DNA of 64,000 nt from Pythium myriotylum (Eukaryota > Oomycota > Peronosporomycetes > Pythiales > Pythiaceae), in assembly GCA_023091665.1 (NCBI GenBank), contig JALJCQ010000015.1, positions 1,984,001 to 2,048,000 of the forward strand, written 5' to 3'. Shown piece by piece: positions 19,428 to 30,995 of the stretch. Position numbers and translations under genes: made by a program. Each line of letters begins with the position of its first letter. Position 1 is the first letter of the stretch. The notes beneath the pieces are model-generated. The model was not told the origin of the DNA. It saw only the letters and a program-made list of their open reading frames with translations, and did no database searches.

Positions 19428-22023
19428 GGCCGGGCGAAGTTTTGGTACACCGATTTGTTTCTTGTGTGGATCAGCAGCCAAGCAGACAGTAGAAGGAAAG
19501 TGTACTTGTAGAATAGATTTGCGACTGTTGCCTTTCCTCTTTAACCTAAGCAGGTCCACCCTTTGATCGGATGGAAACTTCAATATTGGGCAGTTCCACT
19601 TATTACTTATGACAGGCAAAGCTGGCGGGACGAAAGCACTTCCAGTCAGAAATGAGTTTCGAATATTTTTTCTGAGAGTTTTTGGGGATTAACGAACTTG
19701 GCAGTCAACATACTACTACTAGTATCACTTAGTACTTCAGACGACGAACAATCCAGGGCCAGGAGGAGCCGGTGCAATTCTCATCGAGGCAGACAATTAA
19801 GGCGAGCAGCTACGATCCTACGGAGCGCTGCCGTGAGCCTTGTTGCCAAGCACGCGACCAAAATCTAGGGGAATATCATGGCTTTATAGCCGCTACTCAG
19901 CTCGGCCTTAGCAGTCTCACTGTCATTGGCGAGAACGCCATAATCATCTACCAACCCAGCAAGCGTATGCTGCCCAAGAACGCCACCCTCCGCGCAAGGC
20001 GCCTCGCCGATAAACTCGACATAACACAGTGGACACGCCACAAGATGGCATATTCACTCGCCACCCTCGCGATGGACTCGGAACACAGCAGCCGAGTGCA
20101 GACCGGGATGGTTGCCCCGATCTCCCGGATATGTTACATAACGATATCGCTTTGTGGCTAGGCCTTTTCGGCGACATAGTAGAGTATTAGTATATCGAGC
20201 GCGCAGAAAGACATCTATTAGGAGTCACCAAGATGAACTCAACAGACTCCCACTTACATCAATCATCACTTCCTACGATAAACAGCTGATTCAACCTCGC
20301 CTCAAATACAGTGTATCTTTTCTAGATTTCACACCATTTTGAGCCAGTTCAGACGGATAACTCTTGTGACGAAGGCCGATGCCGCTAGCGATGTTATTTT
20401 TTAAAAAATGATGACGATTCAGGGAGGCTATGTACATCTTCTGCGCAAAATGTTGCGGAAGAGTCAGAGAGATACGTCAAATACGTCAAATAAAGAGTCC
20501 GTGCAGGTTGGTTTAGTATGAGCTGAACGGTGGTTGTGGAATACTTGGTATGCCCTTCGTCAGGTAGAGTTGGTCTTGAACGAGGCACAGAGGTTTTCGT
20601 GGTTTGTTGGGCATAACAGTCGAGTCAGAAGGTCGCGTGCTTGGTATGGCAGCTGATAGTCCACGAGGTGGTGAAACGGTCATACTGACGTCTAAAAGAA
20701 AGAGTCGAGGTTAGCTGCTCACTTTGGTGGGTTATAGGCGGGGAGGGGGGTGAAGATTTTTGGGTCGTCAAAGCTGGGGCCCACCACCATAAAAAGCGCC
20801 AATATGCAGTGAATCAATTGATGTGAGTTCACCACAGGCCACCCGGCAACTACATATCTCCGGTGTCTACAAATATCGCGTTGAGAATTTGTTTTCGACT
20901 TTGGCACATCCTGATCTTCGATCCCTTGTGCGGCTGTCGCCCTGGATGGAGGCTCTTCAGAAGCCATCGCAACGAACCGCATGCGATTCGAGCATTCATT
21001 GAAGGTAACAGTGGTGCCAATTTTTGTCGCGACCAATGATAGCTTGAGTGGTAGCTTGGTGAGTTTGGAAATGACCGTGTGGCTGAAGAGCAAATGGAGA
21101 CAGAACGAAGAGAAAGAATGACGCGTGCGAGTTATTGGAGTATGATGATATGGCAGTCTTGACGGAAGATCAGAAACATGCCGATCAGATTTTCACCCAA
21201 TCATTGCACAAAATTGAGTTTGAAATCTCAGATTTAAGGCGAGAATCGCCTCAAAGTCCAATCCGCAGTCAGGTTTTGAGAACGGATCTGAGGTATTCCT
21301 CGACAGTTGGCTGGAAGTGGGGGCGAATGGATCAGCAATATCGCCCAACCCTTACAACGGCAAAATAGCCATCGCGCGCGTGGGCTGTCGTGAAAGGCTC
21401 TTTGATCGCTGGTAAATGGTTTGGTTGACCCAAATTTTGAGGACCCTCTTGCTCTAGCAACGAGCCAGGCGCATACGTCAAGAGAAAGGAGTCGGTCCAG
21501 ACGATTGATTCCGTAGTTCGCTCATCGATGGTGAAGTTGAAGTGCTCATTTTCTGAGTCACTGATGATGATCCAAAATGAGCACCAATAATTGGCCAACA
21601 GTGACTGAGGACCAACCAATTATACTGGTGTGCATCGTGGCCGTTGATACCTCTCGTACCATTTCCATCTTTCTTTCGGGAGTCGCGGCAGTTTTAAAGC
21701 TGGTTAGTTTCCGACGATGTGCTCACCAGGCAGAGTCCTGTGGTGAGTGCGCAAAGAAATTCTGATCTGACCAAACTATTCAGTCCACCGCATCAAGTGG
21801 TTTAGTGCTGAACAGATAATATGGGCATTTCGTGCTGAGGAAGACCGTGCTTTTTGTGGAGAAGTATCGTGCTCAAAATACATTTCCCGAATTCCCATGC
21901 CACGACCTGATACCTGGCTGGAAGGCACGCGCAGTTGTGGTATTGGACTAACTCCCAGCATCTTCAACGCGGGCGTGAGAACTCTTGTGGCCACACAGCC
22001 TACAGCGTTCACGCTCTAGAAGA
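19428..22023. other. Gene-poor interval with retroelement relic
   Basis: About 2.6 kb. Apart from the RNase H relic at 19749-20135, open frames on both strands (for example 20719-21093 and 21332-21619 on minus) have no recognisable domain and cannot be chained into a gene. Base composition is more AT-rich than in the flanking genes. A G-rich patch lies near 20738-20755. Confidence 0.5.
19749..20135 (+). pseudogene. Decayed RNase H domain of a retroelement
   Basis: Fragments in different frames line up with a type I RNase H domain: NPGPGGAGAILIE near 19749-19787, then (after a TAA at 19798 and frame changes) GEYHGFIAATQLGLSSLTVI, GENAIIIYQ and finally YSLATLAMDS near 20045-20075. These match the family order: the GPGGAG start of strand 1, the EYxGLIAGL helix carrying a catalytic Glu, the GDSxLVIxQ strand (here GEN, with the Asp lost), and the terminal ADxLANLAMD (here with the catalytic Asp region changed). 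Stops and frameshifts show it is dead. Such a domain usually closes a non-LTR or LTR retroelement polyprotein; I found no reverse transcriptase next to it. Confidence 0.65.
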
Positions 22024-25000
22024 ATGACTCATACTGCCACTAGTGAAGAGACGATGACACCTCTAACAACGACCGTTCCGTCGCTTGAAGTGATAAGCAA
22101 TGTGAGCGTTGATGACGAAGATCTGTTTGTGGCGGAAAGTCCAAGCAGCTCCCATAGCATCGGTACACCACCAACACCAGAGAATCGCAAGTTCGACTGG
22201 CCCCGGTACACAAACGAAATGGTTGCTGCCTCTGAACTTCGAAGCTGTGAACTGACACAGCCAGATCTATCTATCAATGTTTGCACTGGATATGACCCAA
22301 CAAGTGCTGGTAAGGTCGAGGTTGAAAGGAATCCTTGCAGCGTGAGTGAGCTGGCGAATTCTCACGAAGGGGAACTCCTGGCGCTGGCCCCGATTGGTGA
22401 GGATCTTCGAGCCGATGCTGAATACTCCACTTATCCATCTTCCTCATCTATGTCAGCGCCAGAGGGTAAACTCATAACAGAGCGTGGTGAGACTCCAACA
22501 AACCACAACTCAAGCCTCCTGGGGGACTTCTCATCTCACTTTCAGCTGGGAGGAGGGCTAGTGAGTTGGCTACATGGTGACTTAGAACGCGTACACGGCA
22601 ACAAAGAACACAGTGCTCAATCCCCCGGTGATGCGGCTGGAGCCGACACAAAAGTTCTCAGTACCCAGCGGGACAGTGGGAATCCTTCGTCTGGTGAACT
22701 GTCGAAGAAACGAGGCAGCTCTTTGTTCGTCAATCTTTATGACAAAATCAAACAGAAACACGAAGAGCTCGAACTCAAACTACAATTGTTCGATGAGCCA
22801 CCTTATGGAACCACTCAAAGCGCAACACATATTCCTGCATCAACCACAACTCGTTGTTTGGGTGCTCAAGAAACCGACGCTGCAACTAATCTTGCTTTCG
22901 CCAGTGAAATAGCAGCATCTTCCCAACCAAGCAAACACGGATTCCGTCGCGACGTTCGCATCCGATCAGCATCATCGAACGGAGTCTCCAATACCACACA
23001 TTCTGAAGCACCAGCCATCCCAAGAACAAGACTGCGCTCTTTATCATTCGTAGCTCGCAGCCCGAACGTACCCACCGCAACAGACAATGTCTTGGCATCG
23101 GCGGCTGCTTCTCTGTGTGATCCCTTCACTGTTGAGGAGTGCCTAGCTGATCCCAAACTCGCTGCTGAGTTTATCAGCTCAACCTTTCCAGGCGATGAGT
23201 GGCTACTCGCGCTATTATATTCCATCGAAGAGTATGAGGCACTTACCACTGACCTCTCTTCGTCAATGGAGCATCGCCCCGACACCCAAACAAGGATGGC
23301 AACGGCAATTCTAGAGCGCTTCTTATCTATCAAGACTCGTCCAGAGTATTCTGTCCTCCAATTGATGGGAAACGATGTCCGTGACATTATTTCCCAGTGT
23401 CACCGCATCGATTCGGTTCGCCCATCCGTCGGCGTTGAACATGACGTGGGTTTGACGAAGTCTCAAGGAAGGATGCTTCCTCTGAACTTGTTTGAGGGCG
23501 TTTACACCTTTGTGTTTGAGATGCTTCGAAACTCATTCTACAGCAAGTTCAGGCTCACAAGTGAGTATAAACAGTTACTCATTCAGCGTATACGGCAACC
23601 GCAACAAGCTGTGAAGGAGAATTCGTTGCAGCATCTCGTACCGACGTTCGACCAAGTGATTGGGAGCGAATGGTCCTGCACGGTGTTTTGGGTATACCTC
23701 TTTCGTACGTCTCATCACCACCCTCTCAGTTTCATCATGGATGTCAGCTTCAAATTGCGTCATCTCCAACTCTCAGCGCGCGAGGCACAGTCAGGAAGCA
23801 TCGAGTCCGAAAATGCGCTACGGAATTTGAAGAGCGAGCTTCTTCTGGTTTGTCGGCGCTATCTCGGTTGTCAAGCTGCAGTATTGGCTTTGCCGTTGAC
23901 CTCATTCATGCTAGTTCGACTGAGAGATGAACTTCTTGCGGACGCGGCAGCATTGCAAGAGTTAGACCACCCTGATGACTTGGTTATCCAGCACATGATC
24001 GAAAAACTCGATAGACTACTGACGCACATTCGTGTTGACTTCAAACGTATGAGCTTCGATAGGTTTGCTAGTTTCCGCACGAGCACGCTGTATCGCGACT
24101 TCGTCATCGATGCAGGATCCACGACCTCGGCACAGCGCGCCAGAGCAGATGAACTTACTCAGCTACTTCGCATCAGCCGGATTCCTTTTCATCAGACTGC
24201 AGTGAGATCTCCCAGCATACCTGATCTACGTGAGCTTTGCTGTGATGCTGATGATTACCTCTTTGACAACGCAATATCGTGCGTCTTCAGCTTCCTCGGA
24301 GGCGTTGTAAAGAAACAGGGCAATGGCTTACACCATCCTGCCAACCACAAGCTCATCTACGTATCACCAAGAGAAGAGTCCAGTACCTTCGATGCCTCGT
24401 TGAAGAAAGTACTGAGTCTCCTAACTCCAAACCAAGACGTGGATACTTGCTCGGCGCCAGAATTGCTCCCCACATGCTTCAATTTTTTAGCGGGCAGTGG
24501 TGATACTATAGTCTATGGCGCAGTGTGGCGCTTCTCAAGACTTGATCAGGAGCCGCTTGGTGGAGAATGCGATACAGATACGGCGCCTGATGAGACTCAG
24601 AATGGTGTCTGTGTCTTGTCTCGATACCCGCTGATTGATGGTCTTCGTGAGTGCATACGCGTTATTGCTTCACAACAGAATATACAATACCACCTAGCAG
24701 CCGTAGAATCAGATCCCTCTGGCGAAGATCCTACCATGCGCCAGATTTTGTCTGCTATGCGCGATGCACTTGAACACCATCGCCGCCGACTACTTTCTTG
24801 TTCAACTTCACCTTCGAGAGCTCCAATGTTGGACACTTCACTCCAAGATCTGTTCGATTGCCTATCCGTCTCACACGCAGTGCAGCTCTTCTCGCTCATC
24901 CTGCAAGAGAAGAGTATCGTTCTCGTTTCTTCCAGTTACTCCGTGCTGCTGTCAGTCGGCGAATCCCTTCGGGCCATCATCTACCCGCTTGCGTGGAGCC

Positions 25001-25518
25001 ACGTGTATGTCCCTGTGCTGCCGGCATCGATGAAAGCCTATCTGGATTGCCCGACACCGTTCATATTCGGTCTACATACGAGCTGCGCCCGCCACTGCGG
25101 ACTCCTTCAGTATGGTGAGGACCTCGCAGTCGTCAACCTCGACCGAGACTCTATCACGGGCGGCGGGGACGTACACTTGCCTCCCGAGCGCGCAGCGAGC
25201 CTCGGCGACACGCTGTGGCGCCTCTGCAAGCCACGACTGTGCGCGCGTGACCAAATCGAGTTCGATCCCGGCGCGCAGTCGACCGCACCGTTCCCATCGG
25301 ACGCGGTGCGCCGGGCCTTCCAGGATGAGCTGCTCAGCATTTTGGGTCACCTGGAGACGTTCGCGTTCCGCTTCGAGTGCGCCGACCGCACAGTCGCAGT
25401 CGTGGACACGAGCAACAAGTCGCGCCAGTGGCCTCCCGACGCCGCTCGCTTCTACTCGGCGGTTCTCCAGACGCAGGCCTTCTCCACGTATCTTGGAGGG
25501 AGACCCCTCCTAAGTTAG
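22024..25518 (+). CDS. RGS-DENN domain protein
   Basis: A single-exon gene of 1164 residues; ATG at 22024. Residues 1-360 are Ser/Thr-rich and low complexity, with one short Lys/Glu-rich helix (KKRGSSLFVNLYDKIKQKHE). An RGS-like domain follows at about 365-520: it starts DPFTVEECLADPKLAAEFI, contains WLLALLYSIEEYEAL and ILERFLSI, and ends LFEGVYTFVFEMLRNSFYSK then FRLTSEYKQLL, which fits the helical order of RGS proteins. A helical linker (about 540-730) precedes a DENN module at about 750-1030, with the core VQLFSLILQEKSIVLVSSSY, LRAIIYPLAWSHVYVPVLP and DCPTPFIFGLH typical of cDENN. RGS domains speed GTP hydrolysis by G-alpha; DENN domains exchange GDP on Rabs. The same protein may therefore link heterotrimeric G-protein and membrane-traffic signals. 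DENN is certain; RGS is very likely. Confidence 0.9.
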   Translation: MTHTATSEETMTPLTTTVPSLEVISNVSVDDEDLFVAESPSSSHSIGTPPTPENRKFDWPRYTNEMVAASELRSCELTQPDLSINVCTGYDPTSAGKVEVERNPCSVSELANSHEGELLALAPIGEDLRADAEYSTYPSSSSMSAPEGKLITERGETPTNHNSSLLGDFSSHFQLGGGLVSWLHGDLERVHGNKEHSAQSPGDAAGADTKVLSTQRDSGNPSSGELSKKRGSSLFVNLYDKIKQKHEELELKLQLFDEPPYGTTQSATHIPASTTTRCLGAQETDAATNLAFASEIAASSQPSKHGFRRDVRIRSASSNGVSNTTHSEAPAIPRTRLRSLSFVARSPNVPTATDNVLASAAASLCDPFTVEECLADPKLAAEFISSTFPGDEWLLALLYSIEEYEALTTDLSSSMEHRPDTQTRMATAILERFLSIKTRPEYSVLQLMGNDVRDIISQCHRIDSVRPSVGVEHDVGLTKSQGRMLPLNLFEGVYTFVFEMLRNSFYSKFRLTSEYKQLLIQRIRQPQQAVKENSLQHLVPTFDQVIGSEWSCTVFWVYLFRTSHHHPLSFIMDVSFKLRHLQLSAREAQSGSIESENALRNLKSELLLVCRRYLGCQAAVLALPLTSFMLVRLRDELLADAAALQELDHPDDLVIQHMIEKLDRLLTHIRVDFKRMSFDRFASFRTSTLYRDFVIDAGSTTSAQRARADELTQLLRISRIPFHQTAVRSPSIPDLRELCCDADDYLFDNAISCVFSFLGGVVKKQGNGLHHPANHKLIYVSPREESSTFDASLKKVLSLLTPNQDVDTCSAPELLPTCFNFLAGSGDTIVYGAVWRFSRLDQEPLGGECDTDTAPDETQNGVCVLSRYPLIDGLRECIRVIASQQNIQYHLAAVESDPSGEDPTMRQILSAMRDALEHHRRRLLSCSTSPSRAPMLDTSLQDLFDCLSVSHAVQLFSLILQEKSIVLVSSSYSVLLSVGESLRAIIYPLAWSHVYVPVLPASMKAYLDCPTPFIFGLHTSCARHCGLLQYGEDLAVVNLDRDSITGGGDVHLPPERAASLGDTLWRLCKPRLCARDQIEFDPGAQSTAPFPSDAVRRAFQDELLSILGHLETFAFRFECADRTVAVVDTSNKSRQWPPDAARFYSAVLQTQAFSTYLGGRPLLS

Positions 25519-25848
25519 TTCCCTCTCTTGGCGAGAGATGGCTACAGTAGTACTCAGATTCTGAGCCAGGAATTTGCCATTCTCTCCTCGCGCGACCTTC
25601 GTGCAACATAGCCCGTACTCTCTGTCACTCCCGTGTCGTGTGTCTCGCGCTGACCACATTGAGGAGGGAGGAAGTTCCGGCGGAAACGACGGAAAGGAAA
25701 GTGGCCAGAAGAAGCCTCCGCGCTGGACGACTCCCGCCACGCACGGAGATACGCGCGGTGAGAGGAGGTGCGCGAGACCGAGAGGCCGCTGGACTCGCCT
25801 TCCGCGGCTCCGAGACCGGCCGACGAGCCGAGCAATCACTCTGGCGCC
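25519..25848. other. Intergenic and 5' leader, RGS-DENN to PH-VPS9-RasGEF
   Basis: 330 bp between the stop of one large signalling gene and the start of the next on the same strand. The frame of the downstream gene stays open back to 25768 but has no ATG before 25849. Nothing else is recognised. Confidence 0.5.
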
Positions 25849-28800
25849 ATGGAGTCTATTGGACGCTCCTACAGCCGCCATTTCTCAGCGTTTCTCGTCG
25901 ACGAGAACCAGCCGCAGATGCCCTCGCAGCCTGTGCATCAGCCACGACCCTCACGCTCATTCGAGGGCCCTCCGGCAGTGCGCCAGCGGCCTGCGATCAA
26001 CGCGAGGACCACCCGCACGCCCTCGGTCGACGACATCCCCGTGCTCGAAGGCGGCTCATCAACCAAGATGGGTTTCTGCTCGGACGACGACGATGATGAC
26101 GACGAAGACGATGATGATGAAGGTGATGACGATGCCGAGGAGGAGGAGGATGACGATGGTGTTGGCGACGATGGCGACGTTCCTGTTCTCCAAACAGCCG
26201 AGGATGCTGGGAAGCCCAAGAAGAGCAAACGCAAACAGGCAGCTGGTACCCTGCGAAAACTGCGCGATGCCGCAACAACGACGCGTCGGTCACCTGAGAA
26301 GCCGACGAATGGTGGATCGCCCGTCGTTCTGGACCGTAAATCGTCACAGTTGACCACCTCTTCGTCCAATCTGTCGATAACTTCGGTGGGAGATGCAGCC
26401 GTTTTTACTCGATCGTCTATGGCGGGTAATCCAACAATGAATCGCGTGATGGTTCGTAGTGGATGGCTAATTCGCCAAGGTCAGCACCTCAAGACATGGA
26501 AACGGCGATATTTCGTGCTCATCAAACGGACCAATTTGCTTACCGGAGAGTACACTGCATCGCTACAATATTACAAGGGAAGCAATTTCGGCAAACTGCG
26601 TGGTGAAATTCATTTGCATGAGGGTGGACCTCTGACCATTCGATTCGTTGATGCCAGCGAGAGCAAAAAGCCTTTTTGCTTTGGCATTTCACGTGGAGAG
26701 TTCTCGCTCTATTGTCAAGGAAAAGATGACGAAGACGTGAGCGCCTGGGTTTGGCATTTGCAGAGTCTAGCTTCTCCCACGGCATTAGATGGAAGTGTGC
26801 TCGGTGGTAGCGGCTCGTTCAACTCATCGGGGGGGCGAAGCACGTTCGCGGGGATTGGGCTGGCATCTCTTGGAAATCGCGGGATTTTCATCACAGCCGA
26901 GCTTCGGCGGTTACTACACAATTCGAAGTCTCCCGAGGCTTCGAAGTGCAAGAGCTTTGTGAAGAACTTCGAATGTCAGAGCTCGAGTTCATTGCGGCAG
27001 TTACGGGATCTGCATGCTTCTGTAACCGAGTCGATAATGCGCATTCACGGGGCTAGAATTATTGCGATGACCGAAGAAAAGGCACAGATCGAACAACAAT
27101 CAGGGTACGCGAATGGAGGTCACCCTTTAAAACTTTCTGATCTTCGTAGGGTTACCTCTCGTCACGTGGAGGATGTCCTCTACTCTCCTGTTCAAGATGC
27201 TGTATCATCGTTTCTACGGCGTGCGTTTGCTGAAGACGATGCAACATTGAATCGAAAGCTTCGATGGCTTCAAGGCAAGGATCAAACATACTACAATATC
27301 CCTCTTCATCAAGCTTCATGGAAGGATTGGAGAAAAGCATCGAAGTTATTGGCTCAGGCTGCTCAAGTCTCGTCACCAACAGCGAAGTACGAAATTCTTG
27401 TGGCGACCATGAAGGAAATCCAACTGACCTATGCGGAGGAACACGATCAGATCCTTGAGACAGAGAACCCTCTTGAAACCGACGACCTGATACCAATCTT
27501 CACCTACGTTCTGGCAAACAGTGGGCTGGATAATCTGCTCGCGATGAAGTTGCTGCTGAGCGAATTGAACGGTGCATGGGCAGTTGGTGGATCACTTGAT
27601 AATGGCGCTGCTCTGAACGTGTTCAAGTATGCAGTGGATTTCATCGGGACGGTAAGCATCCCTGCTGTTCTAGAGGACATTTTCAAAGACCAGATTACTC
27701 TCTCCATCGACGGGGAATGGCGTCAAGTTCTTGAGCTCGAACTCGAACCCACATATCGTTACGGTGCGGTTGTGCGGCAAATTTCTCAACACGGCATGAG
27801 TACAATCGGCTCGAGCGTTTCGCGGGGCCATGTTCTTGTGACTGTTAATGGACAGAACGTTGTATTGTGGCCATACACAAACATAGCAGCATTACTCAAG
27901 GAATCGTCACCACCACATCGCCTCGCATTCATCCCGTCGAATAGTTACTTCAAGATTCTGACTTCGAACAAAGCGCTATGGAACGTCGCCCTTGTTCATG
28001 CCTGCCAGCGAGGAGATATTGCGAGCGTACAGATGCTTCTTGCGAATGGCGCCGACGTCAACTACGTAGCCCATGAATCTGGAGGAAACACACCTCTGCA
28101 CATCGCCGTCAGTGCACTCCACTTTAATGTTGTGTCTTACATACTGCAACACGGTGCGAAGCCTAGAGCTGTGGGCGAGTACGGCAGGACAGCTCTTCAC
28201 ATGGTTGGTTCTCCGTGCACACTACCATCTTCCTCTCCGTCTGCTTCTTCCACTACCGTGAGTGGAGGGAACTCTCTTCGGCACAGCACAATGAGCAAGT
28301 TCCAACCCACTGACAAAGTCGTGATGATCATCAAGAAGCTGCTAAATCATGGAACTCCAATCGAAGCGCCGGACATTTTCGGCTATACCCCCCTCATGCT
28401 GCTGTGCAAGAAAGGTCTCGTGAACGGGGTGGATGTTTTGGTGGAGCATAGCGGTGGAGATCTTGACTTGAATGCTCGGAATTGGCAGCATGGTATGTGC
28501 GCACTTGCTCTCGCTGCACGAAATGGCCATCTAGATGTTGTAGAAGCATTGCTCGACTATGGTGTCCAACCTGACGTCGTTGATCTGCAAGGAAATACAG
28601 CCCTACACTTTGCAGCGGCGATCGCTGCAAAGGATATATGCCGGGCTTTAATTCAGCGCGATTGCGACGTCGACGTGCGCAATAGAAACGGTGTGACACC
28701 GTTGATGATTGCTGCAGCAAGAACCACAGATCTGTCGACCGTGAATATGACCAAGAGCAAACCGCGCAATCAGGTACCTTCGAGTCGTGTGGACGAACTA

Positions 28801-30995
28801 ACAGTTCATGAGACGATCGATTATCTCATTGAAGCCCAAGCAGATCTGTATGCGGTTTGCAATCTATACCGACTTCCGCTCCATTACGCTGCAAAATTTG
28901 GAGGCAAAGAGATATACGAGTTTATTGCGAAGAAGATGAACAGCGCTGATGTACAACGAAGGGATATATCGGGAACAACAGCTGCAGCTATGGCTGAAGG
29001 AACAAAAGACATCAGTGTGAGCAATGATAGCAGTGAAGACCCTTCATTAGGCGATGAGAACGAAACCCGCGAGTCTCAGATCGAGTCCCAGTCGGATTTC
29101 CAGTTGTTGCTCAGTAGTACGTCCCAAAAGCCCGACGAAAAGATTGAACGGAGAGATGACTTGATTGTGGAAGTGACATCTGACGAACGACATATCGTTG
29201 CCGGAACCCTCATCGCGATATGCAACGAACTGTATCAGGCTGAGTGTTACGATGTGGATGACGTCGCGGCCCTTATCAGCACGTGCACTGTATCGTCGTA
29301 CCGCGTTCTGATCGATTACATGCGGGATGCGCTACGAAAAACGGCAAGTTCGCCGGATGAAGCTCTTTATGTACGTCGGATGGTATTACATTCTGTCGAT
29401 CTCATGGTTCAAAGCTTCATGCAAAAAGTTGAGCTCGACACGGAGATTTGCAGCTGCATCTACAACTTCTGCAATGAATTGTTCCCGTTCAAGTTGGATG
29501 ATGACCCAGCTTGTGGACAGTGGTTAGCTTCATCACTGTTACCCATGTTTGCTGAAGCTGTTCGAATGGGTCGCTTGTTTGATTTGCGAGTGGGATCCCC
29601 GTGCGAGGCTGCATATACATCTCTCCAATCATACCTAAAGACGGCCAAGAAGTTGAATCCCGCTTTAAAGTTTCTCGATGACGATTTATTCGCATCAACA
29701 TTTGGAGTAGAAGTTATCACAGAAAGCATGCGCCGGCGTCTGTCCATTGCCGGAGTGTGGAAGGGTGATGCAAACAAGTCTTTCCTCGTCCGTTCTGAAT
29801 CGAGCGAGTCACCATCAGTTGCTCTATCCAGAAAAACTCTCGCTTCCGTACCTCTGGCGCGTAATCGATCGGGTGTCATTGAGCGAGCGAGCCGTGTGTG
29901 GTAAGATCCGTAACGTGTCTGACGAAAATGAATTAAAGGACGAAATCCTAACCCGAATGAATCTAGGCTCCTAGACATTGATGTGAGTGTTCTGGCCGAC
30001 CAGATCACACTCTTCCAGCACTACTTGTTCAGTCAGATTCGAGGTGCGCCTCGCCCAATATGCATCTTGCAATTTTGATGAGCTCACACCCCTGACTTGG
30101 TCAGTATCGGAGATGCTCGAGTCGAAGCGCTCAGCTGAGAAGACTCCAGCATACGATCGTCTACGGCAGTTCCACAATCACATATCTGTATGGGTCGTGA
30201 ATCAGATTTTGGCTCGCGAAGACGTCGACCAACGAGTTCAGATTCTGTCCCATTTTATCAAGGTATGTGGTAAACTGGTGAACGCGCGATGCCTGGGCAG
30301 CACAATCATTCTATTTTATTTGTGATGAGTTCAGGTCGCCGGGGTTTGCCTCCAGCCCTTGCAAAACTTCGACGGTTTCATGGCAATCATGAATGCAACG
30401 AATGACTCTTCAGTATTTCGGCTGAAGAAGACTTGGAACCGACTATCTCCTCAAGTGCGCGAGCTGTGGCACGAGCTCAAAAAGTTCACCGAGAGCGGGG
30501 CTCGGTACGGAGAGTTGTCGAATGCTCCTGCTCTGGTATAAACTGATTTGTATTCTTGTGTTTCCAGGTCACTCCATAGGCTGATGAGAGATGCAGTGCC
30601 TCCGATGATACCCTATTTAGGAGTGGTGATGCAAAATATCATCGCTATCCAAGAGTTTCCCGACCGCGTTGAAGGAGACCTAATTAATTTCAAGAAGGTG
30701 AGGAGGCCTTATATTTCGCTGGAAGCCAACAGATATTCATTTCGAATTGTGTAGATTCGCCTACTAGGTGGTGTAGTCAAACGATTTTCGTCTCTCCAGT
30801 CCTCTCCATATCTATTGCAGATAGACAAGCGCGTTCTGGTACGTGCAACGATTTCTGATTGACAGCAAGAGTGGACGTTTTAATAGTCACGTTGAATTTC
30901 TGCAGGATCAGATATCGTCTCCACTCCTGTTTCCAGACGCTGACGCTTGCTTCAACCGCTCTCTCAAGGTTGAGCCGCGTATTCCCACCTCGTGA
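25849..30995 (+). CDS. PH-VPS9-ankyrin-REM-RasGEF multidomain exchange factor
   Basis: Seven exons: 25849-29900, 29967-30043, 30105-30262, 30335-30504, 30568-30697, 30755-30838 and 30906-30995; 1586 residues. Introns are 61-72 nt and every junction keeps frame. Domains in order: disordered N terminus with a long Asp/Glu run (about 78-105); PH domain (about 199-307; GWLIRQGQHLKTWKRRYFVL); VPS9 Rab5-exchange domain (about 442-600; TDDLIPIFTYVL); PDZ-like segment (about 617-704; HVLVTVNGQNV); ankyrin repeats (about 707-1053; GNTPLHIAVSAL, GNTALHFAAAIA); REM/RasGEF-N domain (about 1107-1210; AGTLIAICNELYQ); and a RasGEF catalytic domain (about 1351-1586) only visible after splicing: LLDIDVSVLADQITLFQHYL, VAGVCLQPLQNFDGFMAIMN, LKKTWNRLS, PPMIPYLG, and a final SLKVEPR. 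It should act on membranes, loading Rab5-type and Ras-type GTPases. Start chosen for its GCCATGG context. Confidence 0.93.

Noticed and set aside
20719..21619. Minus-strand frames that might form one gene
   Set aside because: I tried to chain them by splice sites and found no consistent frame or domain.
25938..26369. Minus-strand frame of 143 codons rich in Ser
   Set aside because: It is the reverse reading of the Asp/Glu-coding repeat (GAC/GAT) of the PH-VPS9 gene, not a gene.
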